Assembly: GCA_947589205.1 (NCBI GenBank)
Contig: CANQCJ010000080.1
Location: 1-8,974 of the forward strand
DNA from: an uncultured Ruminococcus sp.
GTDB taxonomy: Bacteria; Bacillota; Clostridia; Oscillospirales; Ruminococcaceae
DNA length: 8,974 bases
Direction of reading: 5' to 3'
How positions within the stretch are numbered: the stretch's first letter is position 1; every line of letters begins with the position of its first letter. Under the pieces are notes generated by a model. The model saw only the letters and a list, made by a program, of their open reading frames with translations, did no database searches and was not told the DNA's origin. The position numbers and the translations under genes are program-made. Positions 1-6,458 of this stretch are shown here, piece by piece.

Positions 1-816
1 TCTCTTGCAAAAACGCGCGGCGTGACTTTTTCCATAGCTCGCGTTTACGACGACGATGAAAGGACTGTCGAGGGCATACGCAGGCTTATCCGTTCGGACA
101 CAAAATGTATCTGCTGCATGGTTTCTTCAAACGTCACCGGCAGGATACTTCCCTATAAGCAAATAGCGGAGCTTTGCCGCGTTCACGGGATCTGCTTTAT
201 TTCCGACGCGGCTCAGGCGGCGGGTCTTTTGGAGCTTAAAATGAGCGACGGTTTTAATTTTCTCTGCACTGCGGGACACAAATCGCTCTACGGTCCGAGC
301 GGAACGGGGCTGCTTATAAGCGACGGCGAATACGAGCTTTCTACTATCATAGAGGGCGGCACAGGTACCGCCTCAGAAAGTCCGGTGCAAAGCGGCGAGC
401 TTCCCGAACGCTTAGAAAGCGGCACGCTCAACACGGTCGGGATATTCGGTCTTAACGAGGGGATAAAATTTGTCATGGAAAAAACTCATCAAAAAATTTT
501 CTCCCATGAAAAGACATTATGCAAACGCTTTGCACAAGCTTTAAGCGAAATAGACGGTATAAAGCTCTATACCTGCGAAAAAAGCGTTCCCATCGTTTCC
601 TTTAACATCGCGGATATGCCCTCTCAGCAGGTCTCGCAGCTTCTTTCGGACAAAGGCTTCGCGCTGCGCGGCGGACTTCACTGCGCGGCTCTCGCTCACC
701 GCTCTCTCGGCACTCTCGAACAGGGCACGGTGCGTTTTTCTCCCGGCGCGTTCAACAGCTTAGAGCAGACAAACGCTCTTATCAAGGCGGTAAGGGCTGT
801 AAGTCTTACGCGCTGA
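1..816 (+). CDS. Cysteine desulfurase-like class V aminotransferase, 5'-truncated
   Basis: This is a PLP-dependent enzyme of the class V aminotransferase fold, most like the cysteine desulfurase/selenocysteine lyase family, which takes sulfur from cysteine and leaves alanine. The frame is open to base 1, so the GTG at 22 is probably internal and the N-terminal third (about 110-120 residues of a roughly 380-residue family) is missing. Counting from codon 22, SDAAQ (61-65) supplies the Asp and Gln that contact PLP, and AGHKSLYGPSG contains the Schiff-base lysine K87 (bases 280-282). The segment LRGGLHC carries C221 (bases 682-684) at the position of the catalytic persulfide cysteine. The C-terminal GTVRFSPG block is also typical. 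No IscU or other Fe-S partner is visible, so the sulfur acceptor is unknown. The gene converges on the endoglucanase gene, with 46 bp between the two stop codons. The family is secure; the exact substrate is inferred. Confidence 0.88.
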   Translation, partial: SLAKTRGVTFSIARVYDDDERTVEGIRRLIRSDTKCICCMVSSNVTGRILPYKQIAELCRVHGICFISDAAQAAGLLELKMSDGFNFLCTAGHKSLYGPSGTGLLISDGEYELSTIIEGGTGTASESPVQSGELPERLESGTLNTVGIFGLNEGIKFVMEKTHQKIFSHEKTLCKRFAQALSEIDGIKLYTCEKSVPIVSFNIADMPSQQVSQLLSDKGFALRGGLHCAALAHRSLGTLEQGTVRFSPGAFNSLEQTNALIKAVRAVSLTR

Positions 817-853
817 AAAAAAGACTGCCGCTCTTTATACAAAAGCGACAGTC
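816..853 (-). terminator. Rho-independent terminator of the minus-strand operon
   Basis: On the minus strand a 10-bp stem (arms 844-853 and 823-832, with one G-U pair and an 11-base loop) is followed at once by seven U residues (816-822). It begins 9 bases beyond the endoglucanase stop. Read on the plus strand, the G-U pair becomes a C-A mismatch and the nearest T-rich run lies about 10 bases past the stem. It is therefore a good terminator for the minus-strand operon and at best a weak one for the aminotransferase gene. Confidence 0.85.
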
Positions 854-862
854 CGAAAAAAA

Positions 863-2044
863 TTATTTTTTAGTAAGCTCAGCCATTTTTTCCGCTATCT
901 CGGGGAATCTCCATTCGGGGATAAGCGAACGGTCCATTATGCCGAAATTCTCGCCCGCGCCGACCGTGGCGTTGTTGTCCCACCATACCATAGGTACGCC
1001 GTATTCAACGCCCTTGCCGACATAGTATTCAAGACAGGCAAGTCTGTCGTCGAGATTGTTCTTGTTTACCGAACCGAATTCGCCGATTATAACGGGGATA
1101 TTCTTAGAGAGAAACAGCTCGTCGAGATTATTGAAAAGATTGTCTATCTCGGAGGTGTTGTTGGGATCCCACTTGTCCGTGCCTGCGGTATCGAGACAGA
1201 GCGAATAGGGCAGGTAGCCGTGAACGGAAACTATTACCTTGTCGTCGTTTTCAGGCAGCCAGACAGATTCCAGACAATTTCTGTTGGAGGAAGCCGCATA
1301 GCCCGTAAGCATAAGATGACGCTTTTCATTGTTTCCGCCGCTCGCTCTTACCGTTTCATAAAAAGCCTTTGCGTATTCCGCAACGATAGCGCGGCTGGTG
1401 TCGTCTCCGCCCGTCCATTCCATAGGAGTATTGCGGCAGCGCGGTTCGTTAAGTCCCTCGAAGATAAGATGCTCGTCATAGCCCTTAAACTCCTCGGCTA
1501 TCTGCGACCAGAGGGTCTTTATATGCTCTATATCCTGCTCCTTCTGCTCCTCCTTGGGGAAATACCACTCCTCGTGGTGAGTATCGAGTATTACGAACAT
1601 TCCGTTGTTGATGCCGTAATCTACTATCTCGTGTACTCTCGCCATCCACGCATCGTCGACCTTGAAATCCTCGTCAACGTGTTCTCCCCACGATACTGGA
1701 AGTCTCAGCACGTTTATGCCGGTGTCGGCGAGAAGCTTCATCATGGCTTCGCTCGTCTTGTCAGGCTGCCAGGAGGTCTCCGCTTCAACTCCCGAATTGC
1801 CGGTAGCGTCCATGGTGTTGCCGAGATTCCAGCCGATAGTCATTTCCTTTACCAGCTCGACAGAGGGGATATCGCGTATCTCCATATTTACTTCCTGCTT
1901 TGTCTCCGCCGCGCTTTCAGACGCGGTACTTGCGGTACTCTGATCGTTAGACGCCGTATCGCCGTCCTTGTCCGAACAGCCGACCGCGCAGCCTAAGCAC
2001 AGCGCCGCCGCGATAACGGCTGAAATTATTCTTTTCGTTTTCAT
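863..2044 (-). CDS. GH5 (subfamily 4-like) endo-beta-1,4-glucanase, lipoprotein
   Basis: This is a 393-residue cell-surface endoglucanase that would hydrolyse internal beta-1,4 links in cellulose or related beta-glucans such as xyloglucan. It has a basic N-terminus, a hydrophobic stretch and cysteines at 19 and 23. AVGC at 20-23 is the likely lipobox, followed by a low-complexity Ser/Thr/Ala linker (about 29-50). The GH5 barrel follows: GWNLGNT (71-77), LRLPVSW with R114, DTHHE with H156-H157, the acid/base E200 in LNEP, H275 in SVHGY, the nucleophile E322 in IIGEFG, and the substrate-stacking WW at 354-355. All expected catalytic residues are present. There is no carbohydrate-binding module or dockerin. 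The linker contains a 9-base tandem duplication (1923-1940). AAGGAG lies 10 bases before the ATG, in a 19-bp gap after the NlpC/P60 gene, and the gene is last in the operon. GH5 is certain; the subfamily and substrate are inferred from recalled motifs. Confidence 0.95.
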   Translation of the reverse strand: MKTKRIISAVIAAALCLGCAVGCSDKDGDTASNDQSTASTASESAAETKQEVNMEIRDIPSVELVKEMTIGWNLGNTMDATGNSGVEAETSWQPDKTSEAMMKLLADTGINVLRLPVSWGEHVDEDFKVDDAWMARVHEIVDYGINNGMFVILDTHHEEWYFPKEEQKEQDIEHIKTLWSQIAEEFKGYDEHLIFEGLNEPRCRNTPMEWTGGDDTSRAIVAEYAKAFYETVRASGGNNEKRHLMLTGYAASSNRNCLESVWLPENDDKVIVSVHGYLPYSLCLDTAGTDKWDPNNTSEIDNLFNNLDELFLSKNIPVIIGEFGSVNKNNLDDRLACLEYYVGKGVEYGVPMVWWDNNATVGAGENFGIMDRSLIPEWRFPEIAEKMAELTKK

Positions 2045-2054
2045 ATTTTTTCAG

Positions 2055-2060
2055 CTCCTT
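2055..2060 (-). promoter_or_regulatory. Ribosome binding site of the endoglucanase gene
   Basis: AAGGAG on the minus strand ends 10 bases before the ATG at 2044 and fills most of the 19-bp gap after the NlpC/P60 stop. It is one of the strongest Shine-Dalgarno matches in the operon. This suggests the last gene can be translated independently of its upstream neighbour. Confidence 0.8.
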
Positions 2061-2063
2061 AAA

Positions 2064-3254
2064 TTAAATTATGACTCTTACAGCCTTGGCTATTTTCAAC
2101 GACCTGCTCTGATAATCCTCGATATCCTCTATACGGCAGGGGTGGTTCGTAGGTCCGTAAGAGCTTGTAAAATGCGCCATTTTTCCGTCTCCGACATACA
2201 TCGCCACATGACCTATGCCGTTAGCCGTATAGCTCGGGTCGGGTCTCCGGTCGTTTGTGGAACAAACAAAAAACAGCAGGTCGCCTTTTTCGAGCGAGGA
2301 AATATCTATGCTCTTGTTCGGATCCTTGATCTTATAGGTAACGACCCCGCCGTTTTTGCCGGTCTTAACGATGTTGTTAAAAATGACCCTTCCCTCTCCG
2401 ACAGACTGCTCATATGCGTTATGGGTAAGATATATCCCCGCTTTGAGCATACTGAGCTTTGTAAGCCCCGAGCAGTCGGAACGAAGCCGCTTTGAGGAAT
2501 ATTCCTCCCCGCAAAGCACATACCTCTGATCCGTTACACGGCTCATCTTTACCGCGTTGTTAGAAACCAGATTTCTGACGGAATCCGCAGACTTCCTGTT
2601 AAACGTCTTTCCGGCAGAATTTTTTATGTAATAATCGGCATACCTATAAAGCTGCTCGTTATTGATATTTTTGCCGTTTTTTTCCGGGAGCGTTATCCTT
2701 ATATAGCTGCATTTTACATCGCTCCTGCTCTTTCCGGCAATGTCATTGCCTTTTTTGTCGGTCATGACTCCGCGGCAGACGGTATCGCTTTTAAGCGTCT
2801 TGACCGCCTTCATTTTTCCGTCCCTGAGCGTATAAAGCTTTGTGCCGCCGTAAACGGTGACGAAATTATATTTTGACGTTTTCAGAGCAATAGAAGTTTC
2901 GGCTTTCGTCGAATCGGAAAACTCGGCGGTCATTCTTACCGTGTACCTCGTATCGGGCTTGAGCATACGCTTTTTGTTGTCGGTAAAGGCAAAGCTGCCG
3001 CCGTTTTCTTTAAGCTCGGCGGCGGTGCAGCTTTTGAGCTTGTTTGAGCTTACATAAATTATAAGCTTTGTGCTGTCGGAATATTCGTCTATGTTCGTGA
3101 TGTTTACCCTCAGCTTGTCTCCGCAGACCGCTCCCGCCGAAAGCTGCGGAGGCTTTTTATATTCTTTAGGCTGCTGTGCGCTTGCCGCCGCCGGGAAATT
3201 TAAAAGCATTACAAACGCCGCAGCTGCCGATATCAAACCTTTTAAAAGCTTCAT
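2064..3254 (-). CDS. Exported NlpC/P60-family cysteine peptidase with N-terminal accessory domains
   Basis: This 396-residue secreted protein should cleave peptidoglycan stem peptides. It has a Sec signal peptide: Lys at 2 and 5, a hydrophobic core at 6-20 and a probable cleavage site after ASA (24-26). Residues about 35-126 look like a fibronectin type III-type beta domain, ending in PDTRYTVRMTAEF. Residues about 130-210 resemble a bacterial SH3-like wall-binding domain, though this is less sure. The C-terminal catalytic domain has C261 in RSDCSGL, H349 in GIGHVAMYVGDG and H361 in MAHF, matching the Cys-His-His arrangement of NlpC/P60. The 396 residues include eight cysteines, many for an exported Firmicute protein. 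GGGGGA lies 7 bases before the ATG, inside the end of the PHP gene, with 3 bases between that stop and this start, which predicts coupling. It could act in wall turnover or to make room for surface enzymes. The exact bond cut is unknown. Confidence 0.87.
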   Translation of the reverse strand: MKLLKGLISAAAAFVMLLNFPAAASAQQPKEYKKPPQLSAGAVCGDKLRVNITNIDEYSDSTKLIIYVSSNKLKSCTAAELKENGGSFAFTDNKKRMLKPDTRYTVRMTAEFSDSTKAETSIALKTSKYNFVTVYGGTKLYTLRDGKMKAVKTLKSDTVCRGVMTDKKGNDIAGKSRSDVKCSYIRITLPEKNGKNINNEQLYRYADYYIKNSAGKTFNRKSADSVRNLVSNNAVKMSRVTDQRYVLCGEEYSSKRLRSDCSGLTKLSMLKAGIYLTHNAYEQSVGEGRVIFNNIVKTGKNGGVVTYKIKDPNKSIDISSLEKGDLLFFVCSTNDRRPDPSYTANGIGHVAMYVGDGKMAHFTSSYGPTNHPCRIEDIEDYQSRSLKIAKAVRVII

Positions 3255-3257
3255 AGG

Positions 3258-3938
3258 TCATTCCCCCGCAAACGTTATAAGCTCCACTCTGCCTTCAAGC
3301 GCCGCGCTCATATAATCTTCGGCTGAACGTATCTCGGTTTGAGTTTTCACGCCGCTGAATCTCGCGCCGCCGATGTGGTGACAGTCGCTGCCCGCCGTGA
3401 CCGGCAGGGAAAACTGCTCCGCGTACCATTTCGCGCGTTCGTTGTATACCGCCTTTGCGTTGTGGGCGTTAAATATCTCTACCGCGTCGGTATAGTCGGG
3501 AATAAGCTTCAGCTCCGTTATATAAGGCTCCTGCCGAAACGGGTGAGCGTGGACTATCATGCCGCCCGCAAGGCGCACTCTTTTGCAGAATTTCTGCACC
3601 GATATCTGCGCTATATCGGGATTTTCCTTCAGCCAGGACTTGTCTATCCCGTAAACGAGCAGATCCGTTCCGCGCCAGCCGTATTCGATGCCGAAAAGCA
3701 CGTTCAGACCTATCTCGTCTCCGCGCCTTTTGGCGTTTTCATAGCCTAAGCAGTAAGCGTCCACCCACTGCTCCCACGGAAGAGAGCGGTCTGCGGCGGT
3801 GTTGCCGTTTATAAAATGGTCGGTGACGAATATCGTGGAATATCCCAACGCCTTATACTGCTCTGCCTGCTGCGCGCCCGAAGCGGACGCACACGCCGAG
3901 CCTTCGGAGGTGTGCATATGAGTTTCGGTCTTAAACAT
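3258..3938 (-). CDS. PHP-domain metal-dependent phosphoesterase
   Basis: This is a compact 226-residue stand-alone PHP (polymerase and histidinol phosphatase) domain of the cytoplasmic phosphoesterase type. The metal-binding motifs are all visible: H7 and H9 in THMHTS, D40-H41 in VTDHF, E85 in GIEYG, H130 and H132 in VHAHPF, and D185 with H187 in AGSDCHH. The trinuclear metal site therefore appears intact and catalysis on a phosphate ester is expected. The substrate cannot be read from the sequence; relatives include histidinol phosphatases, nucleotide phosphatases and proteins of unknown role. The ATG overlaps the last 8 bases of the epimerase gene in another frame, and an AGAGG stretch lies 11 bases before it, so the two are probably translationally coupled. 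The protein has no signal peptide or membrane segment. A sugar-phosphate substrate would suit the neighbourhood but is only a guess. Confidence 0.88.
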   Translation of the reverse strand: MFKTETHMHTSEGSACASASGAQQAEQYKALGYSTIFVTDHFINGNTAADRSLPWEQWVDAYCLGYENAKRRGDEIGLNVLFGIEYGWRGTDLLVYGIDKSWLKENPDIAQISVQKFCKRVRLAGGMIVHAHPFRQEPYITELKLIPDYTDAVEIFNAHNAKAVYNERAKWYAEQFSLPVTAGSDCHHIGGARFSGVKTQTEIRSAEDYMSAALEGRVELITFAGE

Positions 3939-5109
3939 CGAAGTCTATACCTCTTTTTATGACCTCAAGGCACATTCTTCCGTTGTGGTAGGGGCACTTC
4001 CAGGGACCGGTCATTTCCTTTTTCTCATCGGGCACGCCCTCAAAGGAGACCTCCGAATACCACTCGCCGCCCTCGCGCTTGTCTATGACGATATTTTTGA
4101 TACCCTCCCAGACGGTCTTTGCGGCTTCCTTGAATTTTTCGTCCCCGCTGTGAGCGTAAGCGTTTAAAAATCCCACGACCGCTTCCGCCTGTACCCACCA
4201 GATCCTTGTGCGGTTTATCTTTTCATTTTCGCGCTCATTGTTCAGCGAACCGTTTTCCAGCGCGACAGAATATATATTTTCCGCAAGACGCAGATCGAGC
4301 GCGTTGAATTTCTTTATAAGCTCGCTGTCGCCCAGCATCTCGACGGCGCGGTCTGTCAGCCAGCTAGCTTCGATATCGTGTCCGTAGGAATGTATATCGC
4401 CGATAACGTCGAATTTTTCGTCAAAGAAAACCTTTAACGCATTGCTGTCATAGTCGTAAATTTTATCCTCAACTATTTTGAGCTGCTTTTTGAGCTTTTC
4501 TGCGACTCTCTCCGAACGGTTCGCTCTGAAAAGCTCTGTGTAAGCTTCTATCAGATGAAGCACGCTGTTCATGGTCTTTTCCGCTTTAAGTCCGTTTTCC
4601 GAAAGAGCTTCGTTGTCCGCTTTCTGCCAATCGCGTGTAAAGGCTTCGCGGCAGCCGTAATTATCGGGGGTCCTTGTCTCTATGTCGTCAAAAAGCTTCT
4701 CGGCAAGCCTTAACGCTTCATTGTCTCCGCAGGCGTTATAATACGCGCTGAGCGCGTACACGGCAAAGGCTATATTGTAGGTATGCTTCATATCGTCCGC
4801 AGGCTTTCCGTCATATGCCGTCATCCAATAAACTCCGCCAAGCTCGTAGTCTATGCAGTAATTTTTGATATACCTGTAAGCGTGCTCCGCCAGGGCGCGG
4901 TATTTTTCATCGCCCAGTACCTCATAGCAGCTTGAAAAAAACCAGAGTATCCTTGAATGAAGTATAACTCCCTTGTCTGCCCTTTTGTCGACCTTAAGAT
5001 CGAACCCCTTATAGCCGTAAAAACCGCCGTGCTCCTCGTCCTTTAACGCCTCCCAGTAGGGCAGGATATGTTCGGTAAGTTCATTTTTTACGTCCTCGAT
5101 AAATTTCAT
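3931..5109 (-). CDS. Cellobiose 2-epimerase (AGE superfamily)
   Basis: This 392-residue cytoplasmic (alpha/alpha)6-barrel enzyme should interconvert the reducing-end glucose and mannose of beta-1,4 disaccharides, for example cellobiose to 4-O-beta-glucosyl-mannose (EC 5.1.3.11). The protein follows what I recall of R. albus cellobiose 2-epimerase along its whole length. The known functional residues are all found, shifted by one: R53 in HSRILW, H244, E247 and W250 in SYGHDIEASW, W305 and E309 in WWVQAEA, and H375 in CPYHNGR. The start at 5109 is chosen because the protein there begins MKFIEDVKNELTEHI, like the family, and because the arrangement TAACATG leaves one base after the DUF1015 stop. 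The open frame runs back to 5211, but that would overlap the DUF1015 gene by about 100 bases. AGGGAG is 12 bases upstream, a rather long spacing. It is the second gene of the operon and feeds on imported disaccharide. Confidence 0.94.
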   Translation of the reverse strand: MKFIEDVKNELTEHILPYWEALKDEEHGGFYGYKGFDLKVDKRADKGVILHSRILWFFSSCYEVLGDEKYRALAEHAYRYIKNYCIDYELGGVYWMTAYDGKPADDMKHTYNIAFAVYALSAYYNACGDNEALRLAEKLFDDIETRTPDNYGCREAFTRDWQKADNEALSENGLKAEKTMNSVLHLIEAYTELFRANRSERVAEKLKKQLKIVEDKIYDYDSNALKVFFDEKFDVIGDIHSYGHDIEASWLTDRAVEMLGDSELIKKFNALDLRLAENIYSVALENGSLNNERENEKINRTRIWWVQAEAVVGFLNAYAHSGDEKFKEAAKTVWEGIKNIVIDKREGGEWYSEVSFEGVPDEKKEMTGPWKCPYHNGRMCLEVIKRGIDFDV

Positions 5110-5110
5110 G

Positions 5111-6391
5111 TTAGGTCTCATCTCCCTGTATTTTTCTTGCTTCGATATAATATCTCTTGTCGCGCGCCGTACCCATTGAAAAGGTCTTTCTCGGCAAGGC
5201 CCCGTCTGCAATTACTGTCGGGAAAAGCTCTTCCTTTCCCATATCCGGCAGGATAAAGCCTATACAGCCCTGACGCATACTGAGCCGCTCCACGACGTCC
5301 TTTCCGTGAATGTAATCAACGCCTGCTTCTTTGTTTTCTTTTAAATATCCGTCAAGAAAATTCTGCAGGCTCCCCACCGCAAGGCGGCTCGTCGGCTTCG
5401 TTATTTTGTAATATTCTGTCTCGCCGTTTATGACAGTCCCGAAGCCGTCCGTGCAAAGGCCGCCGGCTTTTTCAAGCCCCAAGGTCTCCCGCGCTTTGCT
5501 CATGAGCTTTTGTATATCGGTATTTTCAACTATGCGGTGTATCGCTTCAAATTCCAGCGCGGGCGAATGAAGATCGACTATCTCGGCAAGCGCGTATCTT
5601 GCCGGGTGGACTTTCGCCGCTTCCTCGCCTATTTGAGACTTCAAACGCTCGTAAAAGCTCTTTGCCGTTGCAAGCGAATGGTTTCCGTCTCCCATTGCAA
5701 AAGCAAGCGGTTCGACGCTGCCGTCAAGCCCGTAGCGTTCATTAAAGCCCGCCTTGTCTGAGAGCTTTTCAAGCTCGGAAAATATCCTTTGCTGCTCGCT
5801 TTCCGGGATAAGCCAGCCCTCTATGCTTCCTCCGCCCGACATAAGCTCAAAGCCGTAAAGCTTTTTCATATCGTCTTTTATTAAAGCAAGAGGACCTATA
5901 ACGCTGTCCTTAGCATCGTCAATAAGTATCATGATATGCGGCAGCTCGACGGGCGCGTTCTCGCGGATCCTTACCCTCGGGGGAATGCGCTCTTCAACGG
6001 TAGCCTCGGTCGCGCGTATCTTGGAATGCGAGCCCTTGGAATAATCGTATTCCTCCAGATCGACCGCGCCGACTATACCCGCTCTGACCCTGCCGTCCGT
6101 CTGCACTCTTTCAACGTAAATAAGCGCGTTTTTATATTCCTCAAAAACTCCGCTGTCGATATAGGCGCGCATTTTCTCATGTATTTTCTCTATCCTTTCG
6201 CCGACGTCCTCATCGTTAAGATATACCTCCGGCAGGATAAGCTCATACGCGCTGAACGAATCGGCGGTCTCTTTTTCAACGTTCTCCCAATATTCTCTTT
6301 CCCCGGTAAACTGGTCGCAGGCTATGCACGCCCATTTTTCAAGCTCGGTGTCCTTTGGCAGGAGAATATCGGCATTTGTAAAAGCAGGCAT
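5111..6391 (-). CDS. DUF1015 family protein
   Basis: This is a 426-residue soluble protein that I assign to the DUF1015 family from its length and its blocks: an N-terminal VDLEEYDYSKGS/IRATE region (about 110-129), LPHIMILIDD (150-159), the GDGNHSLATAK motif (234-244), and the C-terminal LPRKTFSMGTARDKRYYIEARK stretch (about 399-420). The function is not established. The polar GDGNHS motif (D235, N237, H238) looks like an active-site or ligand-binding loop. There is no signal peptide or transmembrane segment. In many Firmicutes, as I recall, the gene lies near serine-biosynthesis genes; here it heads an operon with a cellobiose epimerase instead. AAGGGA lies 9 bases before the chosen ATG. 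Another ATG at 6399 is out of frame. The stop is one base from the epimerase start, so the two are surely co-translated. Family assignment is good, role unknown. Confidence 0.85.
   Translation of the reverse strand: MPAFTNADILLPKDTELEKWACIACDQFTGEREYWENVEKETADSFSAYELILPEVYLNDEDVGERIEKIHEKMRAYIDSGVFEEYKNALIYVERVQTDGRVRAGIVGAVDLEEYDYSKGSHSKIRATEATVEERIPPRVRIRENAPVELPHIMILIDDAKDSVIGPLALIKDDMKKLYGFELMSGGGSIEGWLIPESEQQRIFSELEKLSDKAGFNERYGLDGSVEPLAFAMGDGNHSLATAKSFYERLKSQIGEEAAKVHPARYALAEIVDLHSPALEFEAIHRIVENTDIQKLMSKARETLGLEKAGGLCTDGFGTVINGETEYYKITKPTSRLAVGSLQNFLDGYLKENKEAGVDYIHGKDVVERLSMRQGCIGFILPDMGKEELFPTVIADGALPRKTFSMGTARDKRYYIEARKIQGDET
5122..5127 (-). promoter_or_regulatory. Start-deciding ribosome binding site of the epimerase
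   Basis: AGGGAG on the minus strand lies inside the last codons of the DUF1015 gene. It is 12 bases from the ATG at 5109 but directly abuts the in-frame ATG at 5121, leaving no spacer. This favours 5109. The spacing is somewhat long, so re-initiation by ribosomes finishing the DUF1015 gene probably contributes. Confidence 0.6.
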
Positions 6392-6400
6392 TTTTTCATG

Positions 6401-6406
6401 TCCCTT
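6401..6406 (-). promoter_or_regulatory. Ribosome binding site of the DUF1015 gene
   Basis: AAGGGA on the minus strand stands 9 bases before the ATG at 6391. It lies just after the intergenic hairpin, so a transcript ended at the hairpin would lack it. Confidence 0.7.
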
Positions 6407-6412
6407 CTGTTT

Positions 6413-6452
6413 AAAATTTACGCCGACGGTGTTCGGTTTTTTCCGCCGGCGT
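6413..6452 (-). terminator. Hairpin between secA and the DUF1015 gene, weak terminator or attenuator
   Basis: On the minus strand a 10-bp GC-rich stem (arms 6443-6452 and 6420-6429, one G-U pair, 13-base loop) begins 6 bases after the secA stop. It is followed by AAAUUUUAAA, not a clean U tract, so termination would be partial. On the plus strand the same stem is followed by a UAUUUAUUAUU stretch, but no plus-strand gene ends here. The most likely reading is partial termination after secA, letting some transcription continue into the downstream operon. It could also stabilise the 3' end of processed secA mRNA. Confidence 0.6.
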
Positions 6453-6458
6453 TATTTA

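Noticed and set aside
22..24. GTG as a true start of the aminotransferase
   Set aside because: The frame is open to base 1 and the family needs about 110-120 more N-terminal residues, so this valine is internal.
1923..1940. Two copies of a 9-base unit as a possible repeat element
   Set aside because: It encodes the Ser-Thr-Ala linker after the lipobox and is ordinary linker slippage, too short to be a mobile or regulatory repeat.
1220..1996. Plus-strand open frame (258 codons) opposite the endoglucanase
   Set aside because: It is antisense to the GH5 catalytic core, has no supporting ribosome binding site and no family-like motif.
3339..3749. Plus-strand open frame opposite the PHP gene
   Set aside because: It is a shadow of the PHP gene; the translation is rich in Arg, Val and Tyr without any motif.
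5110..5211. N-terminal extension of the epimerase to an ATG at 5211
   Set aside because: The extra 34 residues do not resemble the family start, overlap the DUF1015 gene, and are low-complexity shadow translation; the ATG at 5109 fits family length and the TAACATG coupling.
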